A stretch of 64,000 nucleotides of DNA from the NCBI GenBank assembly GCA_963665265.2, contig OY762224.2, positions 2,728,001-2,792,000 of the forward strand, in the 5' to 3' direction. This document shows positions 14,107-22,226 of the stretch, piece by piece. The translations under genes and the position numbers were made by a program. Position 1 is the stretch's first letter; every line of letters begins with the position of its first letter. This stretch comes from CAXXHQ01 sp963665265 (lineage in GTDB: Bacteria > Planctomycetota > Planctomycetia > Pirellulales > Thermoguttaceae). The notes under the pieces were generated by a model. It was given only the letters and a program-made list of their open reading frames with translations. It was not told the origin of the DNA and ran no database searches.

Positions 14107-14943
14107 TTAATCGATTCGTTTTTCGAGCCAAGCGAGTAGATCGCCGATAACCTGCTCGCGTTCAGGCTCGCTGAACAGCTCGTGATAGAGACCTGGGTAA
14201 AGTTTTAGCGTTTTATCGTCGGAGGCGGCCCGTTCGTACATTGCGAGGCTTGCTTGGGGGCAAGTTACGACGTCGCCGGTTCCGTGCAAGAGCAAGACGG
14301 GGAGGCGAAACGCCTCCATATTCTCTTGGATCCATTTGGCGACTCGCAAGATTTCTCCGCCGATGCGAACGGGAAAGGCATCGTGATAGACCAATGGGTC
14401 GGCGCGAAAGGCGGCCACGACCTCGGGATCGCGCGAGACGAAACGCGAGCCGAGCCGGAAGATTCGGAGGTTGGGAAAAGCCCAGCTTGCGAATCGGGCG
14501 AGATGTCGGAGGACGGGAAAGACTTTTCCGCCGACCGACAAGGCCGGGGAGAATAAGACGACGCCACGGACCTTTGGCGACTGAGTCATGGCGTAGTAGG
14601 CGGTGATTTCGCCGCCCATGCTGTAGCCCATGAGGAAGACCGGCTTGCCTGGCTCGCGTTCAGCGACAATTTTCAAATAGCGGTCGAGGTCGTCGGTGAA
14701 TTGCTCGAAACGATCGACGAAGATGCGATCTCCCGGCGATTGGCCATGACCACGAAGGTCGTAAGCGTAGACTGCGACGCCGTGATCGACCAATTCGGCG
14801 GCAAGTCTGGCATGTCTTCCGCTATGTTCGTAGATTCCGTGGGAAATCAGCATGACGGCGCGGCAGGGGCCGTCGGGACGCCACGATTGGGAATAGAGAT
14901 TAAGTCCGTCGGAGGTTTTGAAGGAATCTTCTTGGTGGATCAT
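14107..14943 (-). CDS. monoacylglycerol lipase-like alpha/beta hydrolase, 278 aa
   Basis: A serine hydrolase of the Hydrolase_4 group. HGIYEHSGRH (about residues 35-44) forms the oxyanion region, YDLRGHGQSPG is typical of monoacylglycerol lipases, the nucleophile elbow is GYSMGG (about 105-110), the acid is in LLHGTGDVV and the His in YHELF near the C-terminus. No signal peptide, so cytosolic or membrane-associated. It probably cleaves monoacylglycerols or lysophospholipids. A single gene between ssrA and a small secreted protein, both also on the - strand. Confidence 0.85.
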   Translation of the reverse strand: MIHQEDSFKTSDGLNLYSQSWRPDGPCRAVMLISHGIYEHSGRHARLAAELVDHGVAVYAYDLRGHGQSPGDRIFVDRFEQFTDDLDRYLKIVAEREPGKPVFLMGYSMGGEITAYYAMTQSPKVRGVVLFSPALSVGGKVFPVLRHLARFASWAFPNLRIFRLGSRFVSRDPEVVAAFRADPLVYHDAFPVRIGGEILRVAKWIQENMEAFRLPVLLLHGTGDVVTCPQASLAMYERAASDDKTLKLYPGLYHELFSEPEREQVIGDLLAWLEKRID

Positions 14944-15015
14944 GATGGGTAGAGATTAGCAGAGCGCGCGCTAATTGTCCACGCAAGAAAAACGTTAGGC
15001 GTGCCGGGGCTGGTC

Positions 15016-15055
15016 TTTGAGAGTCGGGCGCGGGGATACATCCCCGACTCTCAAA
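15016..15055. repeat. 13-bp perfect inverted repeat
   Basis: TTTGAGAGTCGGG (15016-15028) and CCCGACTCTCAAA (15043-15055) with a 14-nt spacer that itself holds GGGG and CCCC. It lies between two - strand genes and may end transcription of the secreted-protein gene, although no T tract follows directly. Confidence 0.6.
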
Positions 15056-15150
15056 AACAATACCCTGAACACGCCTTCGTTTGTAAGCTAATTAATCACT
15101 AAATTGCAGACAGGATACCGTAGCGTTTTGGGTTCATTGAACTCCGATAG

Positions 15151-15504
15151 TTAAAAACCAATTCCGATCGAAACGCCGCGACCTCGATAGTAAAACCCCG
15201 ACGCGGGCGCCGGTTGGTAGTAGTAATACCGACGCGGAGGCGGCGAGTAAACTTCCGGTTCGGGAACCACGACTACTCGGGTTCGGGGCGGCGGGGCGTA
15301 GTAACGCGGAGCCGGTCGCCGATATTCGTAGTAGCCGTCGCCGTCGTAGTCACGGTAAAAATGCCCGACTTCGACGACAGGGGCATGTTCGCGGGCGCCA
15401 TAGTCGGCGTAGCGAACGTGGTTTTCGCCCGCCGAAGCGGACGACGCAAGCCAAACGAGCGACGCAAAGGTCGCAAAAAACGCTCCCAAGCAAATCCTTC
15501 TCAT
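15151..15504 (-). CDS. small secreted Tyr/Pro-rich protein, 117 aa
   Basis: Signal peptide at residues 1-25 (hydrophobic core LGAFFATFASLVWLASSASA, cleavage after ASA). The mature part is Tyr-, Pro- and Arg-rich (RRPAPRYYAPPPRTRVVVV, PPPRRYYYY) and ends in a Gly-rich strand (GRGVSIGIGF). This low-complexity pattern is frequent in planctomycete secreted proteins of unknown role. No catalytic motif. It is transcribed away from the ABC importer genes. Confidence 0.75.
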   Translation of the reverse strand: MRRICLGAFFATFASLVWLASSASAGENHVRYADYGAREHAPVVEVGHFYRDYDGDGYYEYRRPAPRYYAPPPRTRVVVVPEPEVYSPPPRRYYYYQPAPASGFYYRGRGVSIGIGF

Positions 15505-15911
15505 TGACGTGTTCCTTTCGTAACGAGGGAGGAGTGTTTGACTGATTTTTTATAAGATGCACTCAGCGTGCCAATTCCATTGGGAGAACAGTAAGTTGTT
15601 TTCTTGTAATGACTTGTGTTCGTTCGCTTGAATTAGGCTGGATGTGGTTTGCGGTCGTTTTGACGACACTTCGTCATCGAAGTGAGTAGAATTTTGGGAA
15701 ATCTCCCGCTCTCCATTGGGTTCTGCGACGGGGCTAGCGGCTTTCAGCAAGGTTTTCGCACTGGCTGACAAGCAGCCATTGGCGCCCAAAACCGCAAGCC
15801 AACGTGGCAACCGATAACCGGGCCGCACTAAAGCTGAGCGACGGGTTTTGGTACAATCGAGGTCTTGCCGATATTGTCCGCTTACCCCCAAGCCGTTCCT
15901 TCCCAACCGAT
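15505..15911. promoter_or_regulatory. divergent intergenic region with operator-like dyads
   Basis: About 400 nt between a - strand secreted-protein gene and the + strand ABC importer. It holds a perfect dyad CACTTCG-TCAT-CGAAGTG (15667-15684) and a hairpin TGGCTG/CAGCCA (15762-15778). I looked for cobalamin riboswitch boxes and found none. A TACAAT (about 15851) could be the -10 of the importer operon. An ORF on the - strand here overlaps the importer gene and is not convincing. Confidence 0.4.
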
Positions 15912-16829
15912 ATGGCCTCCCGAACCGTACTTCTCGCCTCGATCGCGGTCTTGTTCGGGGGGAGCTTTTTCTTGCGAGATCGATTGCCGGAGCCGACGGC
16001 GATTTTGGCGACGAAGGCCGAGGCTCCGCAGCGAATTATTTCGTCGTCGCCCGCCATTACCGAGATGCTGTTCGCCTTGGGGCTTGGCGAGCGAGTCGTG
16101 GGAGTCTCGGAATTCTGCAAATATCCTCCGGAGGCGAAAAGCAAACCGAAGATCGGCGGCTTTTTCGACCCGAACTACGAGACGATCGCTTCGTTGAAGC
16201 CAGATTTAGTCGTGGTATTGAAGGACAACTATCACGCCTTCGCCGGGTTCGAGAAACTTGGCGTGCGAACGATTGCCGCGGACGTGCTCACGCTCGACGC
16301 CATTTTGCAGTCGATCCGAAAGGTCGGTCGGGCCTGCGGCGAAGAATCGCGGGGCGTCGCCTTGGCGACGGACATAGAAAACCGATTGGAGCGTTTGCGG
16401 CGCAAGACCGCCGATTCGCCTCGGCCTCGCACGCTGTTTGTAATTGAGCGGACGCTTGGCGCGCGGCGGATCGCCGATGTGCATGTCGCCTCGAAGGACG
16501 GTTTTTTTGACAAGATTGCGACGGCGGCCGGCGGAGCGACGGTTTCGTGCGAGGGTCCGGTTTCGTTTCCGCTCGTTTCGAGCGAAGGAATATTGAAATT
16601 AAATCCCGAGGTTATCATCGATCTTTCGCCCGGCTTGAATCAATCAGGATTGTCGAAAGAGGAGATGCTCGCTGATTGGGAGACGCTTTCGACGGTTGAC
16701 GCCGTGAAGAACGGGCGGGTTTATTTGTTCGACGCCGACTACGCCACGGTGCCTGGTCCGCGATTTATTCTGTTGGCCGAGGATTTAGCCCGCGTTTTGC
16801 ACCCGGAATTGGATTGGAGCAAGCCATGA
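15912..16829 (+). CDS. BtuF/FhuD-type substrate-binding protein, 305 aa
   Basis: Class III periplasmic binding protein of cobalamin or iron-chelate importers. ATG 15912 is chosen because it puts an N-terminal hydrophobic segment (TVLLASIAVLFGGSFFL) at the start, a signal anchor or uncleaved signal. RIISSSPAITEMLFALGLGERVVGVSEFC is the typical first motif of BtuF-like proteins, GGFFDPNYETIASLKPDLVV the second, and the C-terminal lobe (VKNGRVYLFD) follows after a long backbone helix. It is coupled by ATGA overlap to the ATPase gene and then the permease. The ligand cannot be told from sequence; cobalamin is a good candidate. Confidence 0.85.
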   Translation: MASRTVLLASIAVLFGGSFFLRDRLPEPTAILATKAEAPQRIISSSPAITEMLFALGLGERVVGVSEFCKYPPEAKSKPKIGGFFDPNYETIASLKPDLVVVLKDNYHAFAGFEKLGVRTIAADVLTLDAILQSIRKVGRACGEESRGVALATDIENRLERLRRKTADSPRPRTLFVIERTLGARRIADVHVASKDGFFDKIATAAGGATVSCEGPVSFPLVSSEGILKLNPEVIIDLSPGLNQSGLSKEEMLADWETLSTVDAVKNGRVYLFDADYATVPGPRFILLAEDLARVLHPELDWSKP

Positions 16830-17662
16830 CCGACGTGCTAAGCGGAGACGTCGTTCTCGAAGCTCGAGAGTTCAGTTACTGTTACGACGGACGAACGATT
16901 CTTGATCGGGTTTCGTTTTCGCTAAGGCGCGGAGAATACGCCACGATCGTCGGGCCGAACGGAGCGGGAAAAACGACGCTTTTAAAATGCTGCGATAATT
17001 TGCTTTCCGGCGGAACGGGCGACATCTTCATCGCAGGGCGTTCACGGCACGATTATCATGGGAAAGATTTGGCGAAGTTGATCGCTTACGTCCCTCAGGC
17101 GGACGGACGCAAAATTCCGTTTACCGTCGAGCAGTTTTTGCTGATGAGCCGGTATCCGCATCTTTCGCCGTTTGCGCCGCCGAGCAAAAAAGATCGGCAA
17201 TTCGTGCGGGAAACTATGGAGTGCGTAGGCGTGGCCGATTTGGCCGAGAGAACGATGAGCGCGCTAAGCGGCGGCGAACGTCAAAAGGCGTATATCGCGG
17301 CCGCGCTTGCGCAAGACGCGCCGATTTGGCTTCTCGACGAGCCGACGACGTTTCTCGATTATCGGCATCAACAGGAAATCTTGTCGCTGATCGCGACGAT
17401 GAACCGCGAACGAGAAATCACGATATTGAGCGTGACACACGACTTGAACCACGCCGTTTTGGAGACGCATCGGGTTATTGCCTTAAAACGCGGAAAAAAG
17501 GCGTTCGACGGTCCGCCGGAAAAGATAATGCAGGCGGAGACTTTGCGTGAAATTTACGACGTGGAGTTGACGTTGGTCGATCATCCGGATCGGGAGATTT
17601 CGATGATCGTGCCTGGCGAAAGCTTGAAATCGGCGGGGAACGACGGGGGCTCGCAACAATGA
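16826..17662 (+). CDS. ABC importer ATPase (FecE/BtuD-type), 278 aa
   Basis: Walker A GPNGAGKTT (about residues 44-52), Q loop YVPQ, signature LSGGERQ, Walker B IWLLDEPT, D loop and switch His in SVTHD are all present. The sequence fits the iron-chelate/cobalamin subfamily. ATG 16826 overlaps the previous stop and has GGAGC upstream; an ATG-like start 12 nt earlier is less likely. The last 25 residues are polar and beyond the usual domain. It powers the permease encoded next. Confidence 0.9.
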   Translation: MTDVLSGDVVLEAREFSYCYDGRTILDRVSFSLRRGEYATIVGPNGAGKTTLLKCCDNLLSGGTGDIFIAGRSRHDYHGKDLAKLIAYVPQADGRKIPFTVEQFLLMSRYPHLSPFAPPSKKDRQFVRETMECVGVADLAERTMSALSGGERQKAYIAAALAQDAPIWLLDEPTTFLDYRHQQEILSLIATMNREREITILSVTHDLNHAVLETHRVIALKRGKKAFDGPPEKIMQAETLREIYDVELTLVDHPDREISMIVPGESLKSAGNDGGSQQ

Positions 17663-18663
17663 AACGACGCTGGATAATTACCGCATTGCTCGCCTTCGCG
17701 GCGGTCGTGATTTGCGTCGCGCCGTTCATCGGTTCGTATCCGATCCCGTTTTCGGCGTTGTGGGGAAAGGCCGACGATCCGATTGCGATCGATATATTAT
17801 GGAAGATGCGCATTCCGCGGACGGTGATGGCGTTTCTGGCCGGAGCGGGACTCTCGGCCTGCGGGATGTGTTTTCAAGCGTTATTTCGAAACCCGTTGGC
17901 CACTCCTTACACTCTCGGCGTGTCGAGCGGAGCTTCGCTCGGGGCGGCTATCTGCATTCAACAGGGCTGGCTGTTTTCGGCGCTTGGAGTTCCGAGCGTG
18001 ACGATTTGCGCGTTTCTCGGAGCAGGGGCGACGATTGCGGTCGTGTATATTCTCGCCACCCGCGCGCCGAAAGGTTCGACTAACGCCACGATGTTGCTTG
18101 CCGGAGTGGCGATTAGCTTTTTCTTTTCTAGTTTGATTCTTCTGATGCAATACGTAGCCGATTTCACGCGGACGTTACGGATGTTGCGCTGGGTAATGGG
18201 AGGCATTGAAAGCGTGACCGATTTTCGCGACGTGTTGACCGTTTTCCCTTTCGTGGCAGCCGGATGTTTGATCGCGGCCTATTTGGCGAACGAATTGAAT
18301 TTGCTCTCGCTCGGCGAAGACTTCGCGGCAAGCAGGGGAGTTTCAGTTCGACGTTCTCGGCAGTTGATTTACTTTGCCGTTTCGCTGACGGTAGGCGCGA
18401 TCGTTTCGTTTTGCGGACCGATCGGCTTCGTCGGGATGATGACGCCGCACGTTTGCCGATTGACGCTCGGATTCGATCATCGGCGTTTATTGCCCGCTTC
18501 GTGCCTACTTGGCGGAGCGTTTCTCGTGGTTTGCGACGCGTTCGGCAGAACAATTATCGCGCCGGCGGAGCTTCCGCTGGGGATTATCACGGCGTTGGCC
18601 GGCGGCCCGTTCGTTCTCTGGCTTCTGTACAGCAGGCGTAACGATTTTAACGATTTGTATTAG
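17659..18663 (+). CDS. FecCD/BtuC-type ABC importer permease, 334 aa
   Basis: About ten membrane segments with the FecCD hallmarks: RIPRTVMAFLAGAGLSACGMCFQALFRNPLATPYTLGVSSGASLGAA near residues 52-98, and GPIGFVGMMTPHVCRLTLGFDHRRLLPASCLLGGAFLVVCD near residues 250-300 contacting the ATPase. Overlaps the ATPase gene by 4 nt (ATGA). With its two neighbours it forms a complete importer; no TonB-dependent receptor is in the window. Confidence 0.92.
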   Translation: MKRRWIITALLAFAAVVICVAPFIGSYPIPFSALWGKADDPIAIDILWKMRIPRTVMAFLAGAGLSACGMCFQALFRNPLATPYTLGVSSGASLGAAICIQQGWLFSALGVPSVTICAFLGAGATIAVVYILATRAPKGSTNATMLLAGVAISFFFSSLILLMQYVADFTRTLRMLRWVMGGIESVTDFRDVLTVFPFVAAGCLIAAYLANELNLLSLGEDFAASRGVSVRRSRQLIYFAVSLTVGAIVSFCGPIGFVGMMTPHVCRLTLGFDHRRLLPASCLLGGAFLVVCDAFGRTIIAPAELPLGIITALAGGPFVLWLLYSRRNDFNDLY

Positions 18664-18717
18664 ACGACAAAGGAATCGCCTCGCGGCAAAATGCGGCGAG
18701 GCGAAATCATAACGCTC

Positions 18718-19179
18718 CTACCTCGTCACTAATGTTTTTATTTTCGTTTTTTCGGCGATCCCTGAATGTTGGGCGGTTACTCGACCGTTTTTTATGACGA
18801 CGAGATGCGGAATGGACGAAACACGGAAGTCGGCGGCCAATCGCGGGTTCTCGTCCACATTAACCTTGACGACTTTGACGCTCGGATTTTCGGCGGCGAA
18901 CTCTTCGAGGATCGATCCCAATGCGCGGCAGGGGCCGCACCAATCGGCGTAAAAATCGACTAGGGTCGGTCCTTCGGCCCGTAAGGCTTTTTCCGCGAAG
19001 TTCGCTTCATTAAGGTGAATGATTTTTGTTTTTATCGCTGTCTGACTCATTTTCACATCTCCTTGCGCTGGAAACAAAACATCGCAAAACCCCGCAGGCG
19101 AGGAAATCGCGGCGGCTAGAATCGTGATAGCCGTAAGAACATATCCCTTTGACAATCCTTTTCTATTCCTCATTCGCAT
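18718..19179 (-). CDS. thioredoxin with two in-frame starts
   Basis: A thioredoxin fold with WCGPC active site and cis-Pro in SSIPHLVV. Two starts each have a near-perfect ribosome-binding site. ATG at 19179 (AGGGAG upstream) adds 43 residues with a basic start and a hydrophobic core (YVLTAITILAAAISSPAGF), i.e. a signal peptide. ATG at 19050 (AAGGAG, 8 nt upstream) gives a standard cytosolic thioredoxin of 110 aa. Both may be used, giving exported and cytosolic forms. The gene is convergent with the ABC importer operon, so it is probably a separate unit. Confidence 0.85.
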   Translation of the reverse strand: MRMRNRKGLSKGYVLTAITILAAAISSPAGFCDVLFPAQGDVKMSQTAIKTKIIHLNEANFAEKALRAEGPTLVDFYADWCGPCRALGSILEEFAAENPSVKVVKVNVDENPRLAADFRVSSIPHLVVIKNGRVTAQHSGIAEKTKIKTLVTR

Positions 19180-19308
19180 CTCCCTTGCGGACGGCTGTTA
19201 AATTTCGCTCATAAACAGTTCGATGCGGCGAGCGACGATCGGTTACGCATGAGGAAGGAAATCGGAGAATTTTTTCGGAATGGCAAAACCGGCCAATAGG
19301 GAAAATGG

Positions 19309-19314
19309 TATAAT
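19309..19314 (+). promoter_or_regulatory. TATAAT -10 box before TPR gene
   Basis: A perfect TATAAT 71 nt upstream of the TPR gene. No good -35 box is seen at the usual distance, but the upstream 30 nt are A/T-rich with a T6 run. Confidence 0.45.
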
Positions 19315-19385
19315 TCGGAGCATGGCTTCGAGTTAGGTGCGAATTTCCGACTACCGCCGCTTCCTTCGACGGCGAGACGACGATA

Positions 19386-21203
19386 ATGCGAACAATCACC
19401 CTTTCAATTTCACTGACGGCGATCGCCGTTTTCACATTTTTCGACGGCAGTACGCAGGCTCTCGCCGACGACGCAAAGCAAGCGAGCGCATCGGGAACGT
19501 CATCGCAAGCGGTTGCGCCGGCGAACGGCTCTCGCATAGCAAATCTGATCCGCCAATTGGGCGACCGCGACTACTACGCGCGGGAAAGGGCGCAAACGGA
19601 GTTGGCGGCGATCGGATTCGCCGCGTTTGAAGCGTTGAGCGACGCAACGACGAACGAGGACGCCGAGATAGCGACACGCGCAAAATATCTTTTGAAGCTT
19701 TTGAGAGTCGATTGGGCCGATCCCGACGATCCGCCGGAGGCGAAAGACGTTTTGCGCGGTTATGACGCGTTGTCGGTCGAGCGAAGGGCCGCCGCGATTC
19801 AAGCCCTTGGCGAAAAAAAGTTACTGCTTTCGTTATGTCGAGCGGCGAAATACGACTCGTCCATTTTGATTTCAAAGGTTGCTGCTGGGGAGATCTTGCG
19901 CCGCGAGGCTAAGTGGGAGCGACCGGCGAACGCTTTAGTCGAGAAGATGAAGAAGATCGTCGCGCAAAGTAAGCGGTCCGGGGCGGTATGGATCGCCGCA
20001 TGGCTTGACACGCTCGACGATCCTCGCGAGGCCGCTCGGCGGTTCGAGGAGATCGTCAAATCGGAAGAGGCGTTATCGAAGAAGAACTCCGAAGAGACCG
20101 GTCCGGAAATTGTCGCTATGCTTGCGCGTTTCCGAATTGCGAAGCTGAAGAAACTCGGCGAGTCGGAGGCCGTCGTTCAAGCGACGCGACAACTGGTTGA
20201 TTTAGAAAAAGGCGATCCTGACACTCTTGCCGATCTAATGACATGGTTGACGGAACAAAAAGCTTGGAAATCGTTCGACGAGCTTTGCGAGCGATTCGCG
20301 TTGCAAATTCGGGGAGAAAGCCGGCTGACGTACTTGCAAGCGTGGGGATACGGGGAGCGAGGTGACAAAGAAAAGGCGGAGAAGACCGCTCAAACCGCGT
20401 TCGATATGTATCAGGGCAAGGATCGCCTGTCGCTGATACGGCATTTTAACGCCGCACGATTCTTGCAGCAACGCGGTCTTCATGAGTGGACGCGACGTGA
20501 ATACGATTACGTCGTGAACCGTCCGATCGATTCGGAAGGATTCGTCGTGCAAGTGCGTTCGCTCTTTGCGGAGTATTTACATGATCAGGGGGACGACGGG
20601 CAAGCCGCGACGACGTTGGAAGGGTGCCTGAAATCGCCGATGGGAAGGCGGCAACTCAACGAGCCGTACGGCGAGAATAAACTAAAAGCGACTTGGGCGC
20701 GGATGTATTATTTTCAGTCGTGCGTCGCCGAGGCGAAAAATAAGCCGGACGAACAAAAAGAGCTCTTGGAAAAAGCATTGACTTCAGATCCCGGTGAAAT
20801 AGACGCGTTGATCGCCGCGTATCGATTTCCGAACGCCACGGCGGATTATCGAGAGAAGACGATAAATCGCATTCGGGAAAAGGCGGACCAATTGCAGCAA
20901 ACCATCCAGGCCAGCCCGGAGAGCGCCGAAGCGTATAATGAATACGCATGGCTAATCGGAAATACGGAGGGCGATTTCGATCAAGCTTTGGCCCATTCAA
21001 AAAAATCGATGGAACTGACTTCCGAGAGCGGCGGATATCTCGATACTCTGGCAAGCGTTTACTTTGGCAAAGGGGACGTGGAAGACGCGGTGAAAACTCA
21101 GCGCCGGGCGGTTGAATTGGACCCGTATTCCGGCGCGATAAAACGCAATCTGGATAAGTTTGAAAAAGCGGCCGCCGTAAAGGCGCAATCGAACGCCAAG
21201 TAG
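19386..21203 (+). CDS. secreted HEAT/TPR-repeat protein, 605 aa
   Basis: Signal peptide at residues 1-27 (LSISLTAIAVFTFFDGSTQALA). Residues 50-110 look like a HEAT-type segment (LIRQLGDRDYYARERAQTELAAIG), a form common in planctomycete exported proteins. The middle is helical, and the C-terminal third has at least two TPR units (AYNEYAWLIGNTEGDFDQALAHSKKSMEL, YLDTLASVYFGKGDVEDAVKTQRRAVELDP). No enzyme motif. Probably a periplasmic scaffold; partners unknown. It stands alone behind its own promoter. Confidence 0.8.
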   Translation: MRTITLSISLTAIAVFTFFDGSTQALADDAKQASASGTSSQAVAPANGSRIANLIRQLGDRDYYARERAQTELAAIGFAAFEALSDATTNEDAEIATRAKYLLKLLRVDWADPDDPPEAKDVLRGYDALSVERRAAAIQALGEKKLLLSLCRAAKYDSSILISKVAAGEILRREAKWERPANALVEKMKKIVAQSKRSGAVWIAAWLDTLDDPREAARRFEEIVKSEEALSKKNSEETGPEIVAMLARFRIAKLKKLGESEAVVQATRQLVDLEKGDPDTLADLMTWLTEQKAWKSFDELCERFALQIRGESRLTYLQAWGYGERGDKEKAEKTAQTAFDMYQGKDRLSLIRHFNAARFLQQRGLHEWTRREYDYVVNRPIDSEGFVVQVRSLFAEYLHDQGDDGQAATTLEGCLKSPMGRRQLNEPYGENKLKATWARMYYFQSCVAEAKNKPDEQKELLEKALTSDPGEIDALIAAYRFPNATADYREKTINRIREKADQLQQTIQASPESAEAYNEYAWLIGNTEGDFDQALAHSKKSMELTSESGGYLDTLASVYFGKGDVEDAVKTQRRAVELDPYSGAIKRNLDKFEKAAAVKAQSNAK

Positions 21204-21414
21204 GGCGAAATAGGTTGACGTAAAAGATCGAAGCGCCGCATATTGCGAGATTGCAATCAGACCGACGCAAATTGTCGCGCAAGGGGCGTTCAACCTCAGC
21301 GTCTGCATTTCGGGGGGATTCTCGTCTCGCCCTCCGCGCGCTAGAATAATACTTACCAAGGTACTTCTAGCGTTCGCTTTATCGCTATCCGTTCTCCCGC
21401 TCAAGAGAATAACG

Positions 21415-22212
21415 ATGAACTCTTTCACCGTCCAAAACGTTCGCCTTCAATACGTCGATGAAGGAAACGGTTTGCCTCTACTACTCGTTCACGGGTTTCC
21501 GCTTGATCATACGATGTGGAACGCTCAGATCGAGGCGCTTTCGAAGAAGTATCGAGTGATCGCTCCCGACTTGCGAGGCTTCGGCGAAAGTGAAGCGAGT
21601 TCGGGCGTCGTTTCGATGAACCGCTTCGCCGACGATTTGGCGTTGCTTCTCGATCATGCAGGGGTTCGCGTTCCGGTCTTCGTTTGCGGACTGTCGATGG
21701 GGGGCTACATCGCCTTCGCATTTTGGAGAAAGTACGCCGCGAGATTAGCCGGCCTGATTCTTTGCGACACTCGCGCCGCGAACGACGCTCCGACCGGGGC
21801 GGCGGCTCGAATTGAGACTGCCGAGAGAGTCGTGAGGGAAGGAGCGGGTTTTCTTGCCGAATCGATGCCTGCGAAGATACTTTCTTCGCATACGCAAAGG
21901 GAACGTCCGCAAATAACGGCGGGACTGCGCGAGGTTATTCTGCGAACGAAGCCGTTAGGAATCGCAGCGGCGGCGCGTGGCATGGCGCAACGCGATGATT
22001 TTACGGCTGAGCTAAAGAACATCGCCAGTCCGACGTTGATCGTCGTCGGCGAGGACGACGGCATTTCTCCGCCGGCCGAGATGCGTGCGACGGCGGCCGC
22101 CATTCCCGGGGCCGAATGCGTCGTTATTTCCCAGGCCGGGCATATGTCGCCGATGGAACGCCCGGCGGAGGTCAATGAGGCGATTGAGCGATTTCTCGCG
22201 GCTCGCGGGTAG
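21415..22212 (+). CDS. alpha/beta hydrolase, enol-lactonase-like, 265 aa
   Basis: HGFPLDHTMW (about residues 25-34) is the oxyanion motif, GLSMGG (about 95-100) the nucleophile elbow, VVGEDD holds the acid, AGHMSPMERP the catalytic His. The pattern is that of 3-oxoadipate enol-lactonase and related small hydrolases, but no other catabolic genes surround it, so only the class is assigned. No signal peptide. Convergent with the ROK kinase gene. Confidence 0.85.
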   Translation: MNSFTVQNVRLQYVDEGNGLPLLLVHGFPLDHTMWNAQIEALSKKYRVIAPDLRGFGESEASSGVVSMNRFADDLALLLDHAGVRVPVFVCGLSMGGYIAFAFWRKYAARLAGLILCDTRAANDAPTGAAARIETAERVVREGAGFLAESMPAKILSSHTQRERPQITAGLREVILRTKPLGIAAAARGMAQRDDFTAELKNIASPTLIVVGEDDGISPPAEMRATAAAIPGAECVVISQAGHMSPMERPAEVNEAIERFLAARG

Positions 22213-22226
22213 CGCACCGACCTTCC

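Noticed and set aside
15550..15906. 118-aa ORF on the - strand
   Set aside because: It overlaps the regulatory region and the importer gene, has no ribosome-binding site or recognisable motif and unlike-protein composition.
15550..15911. Cobalamin riboswitch before the importer
   Set aside because: No B12-box consensus or pseudoknot partner could be found on the + strand, only simple dyads.
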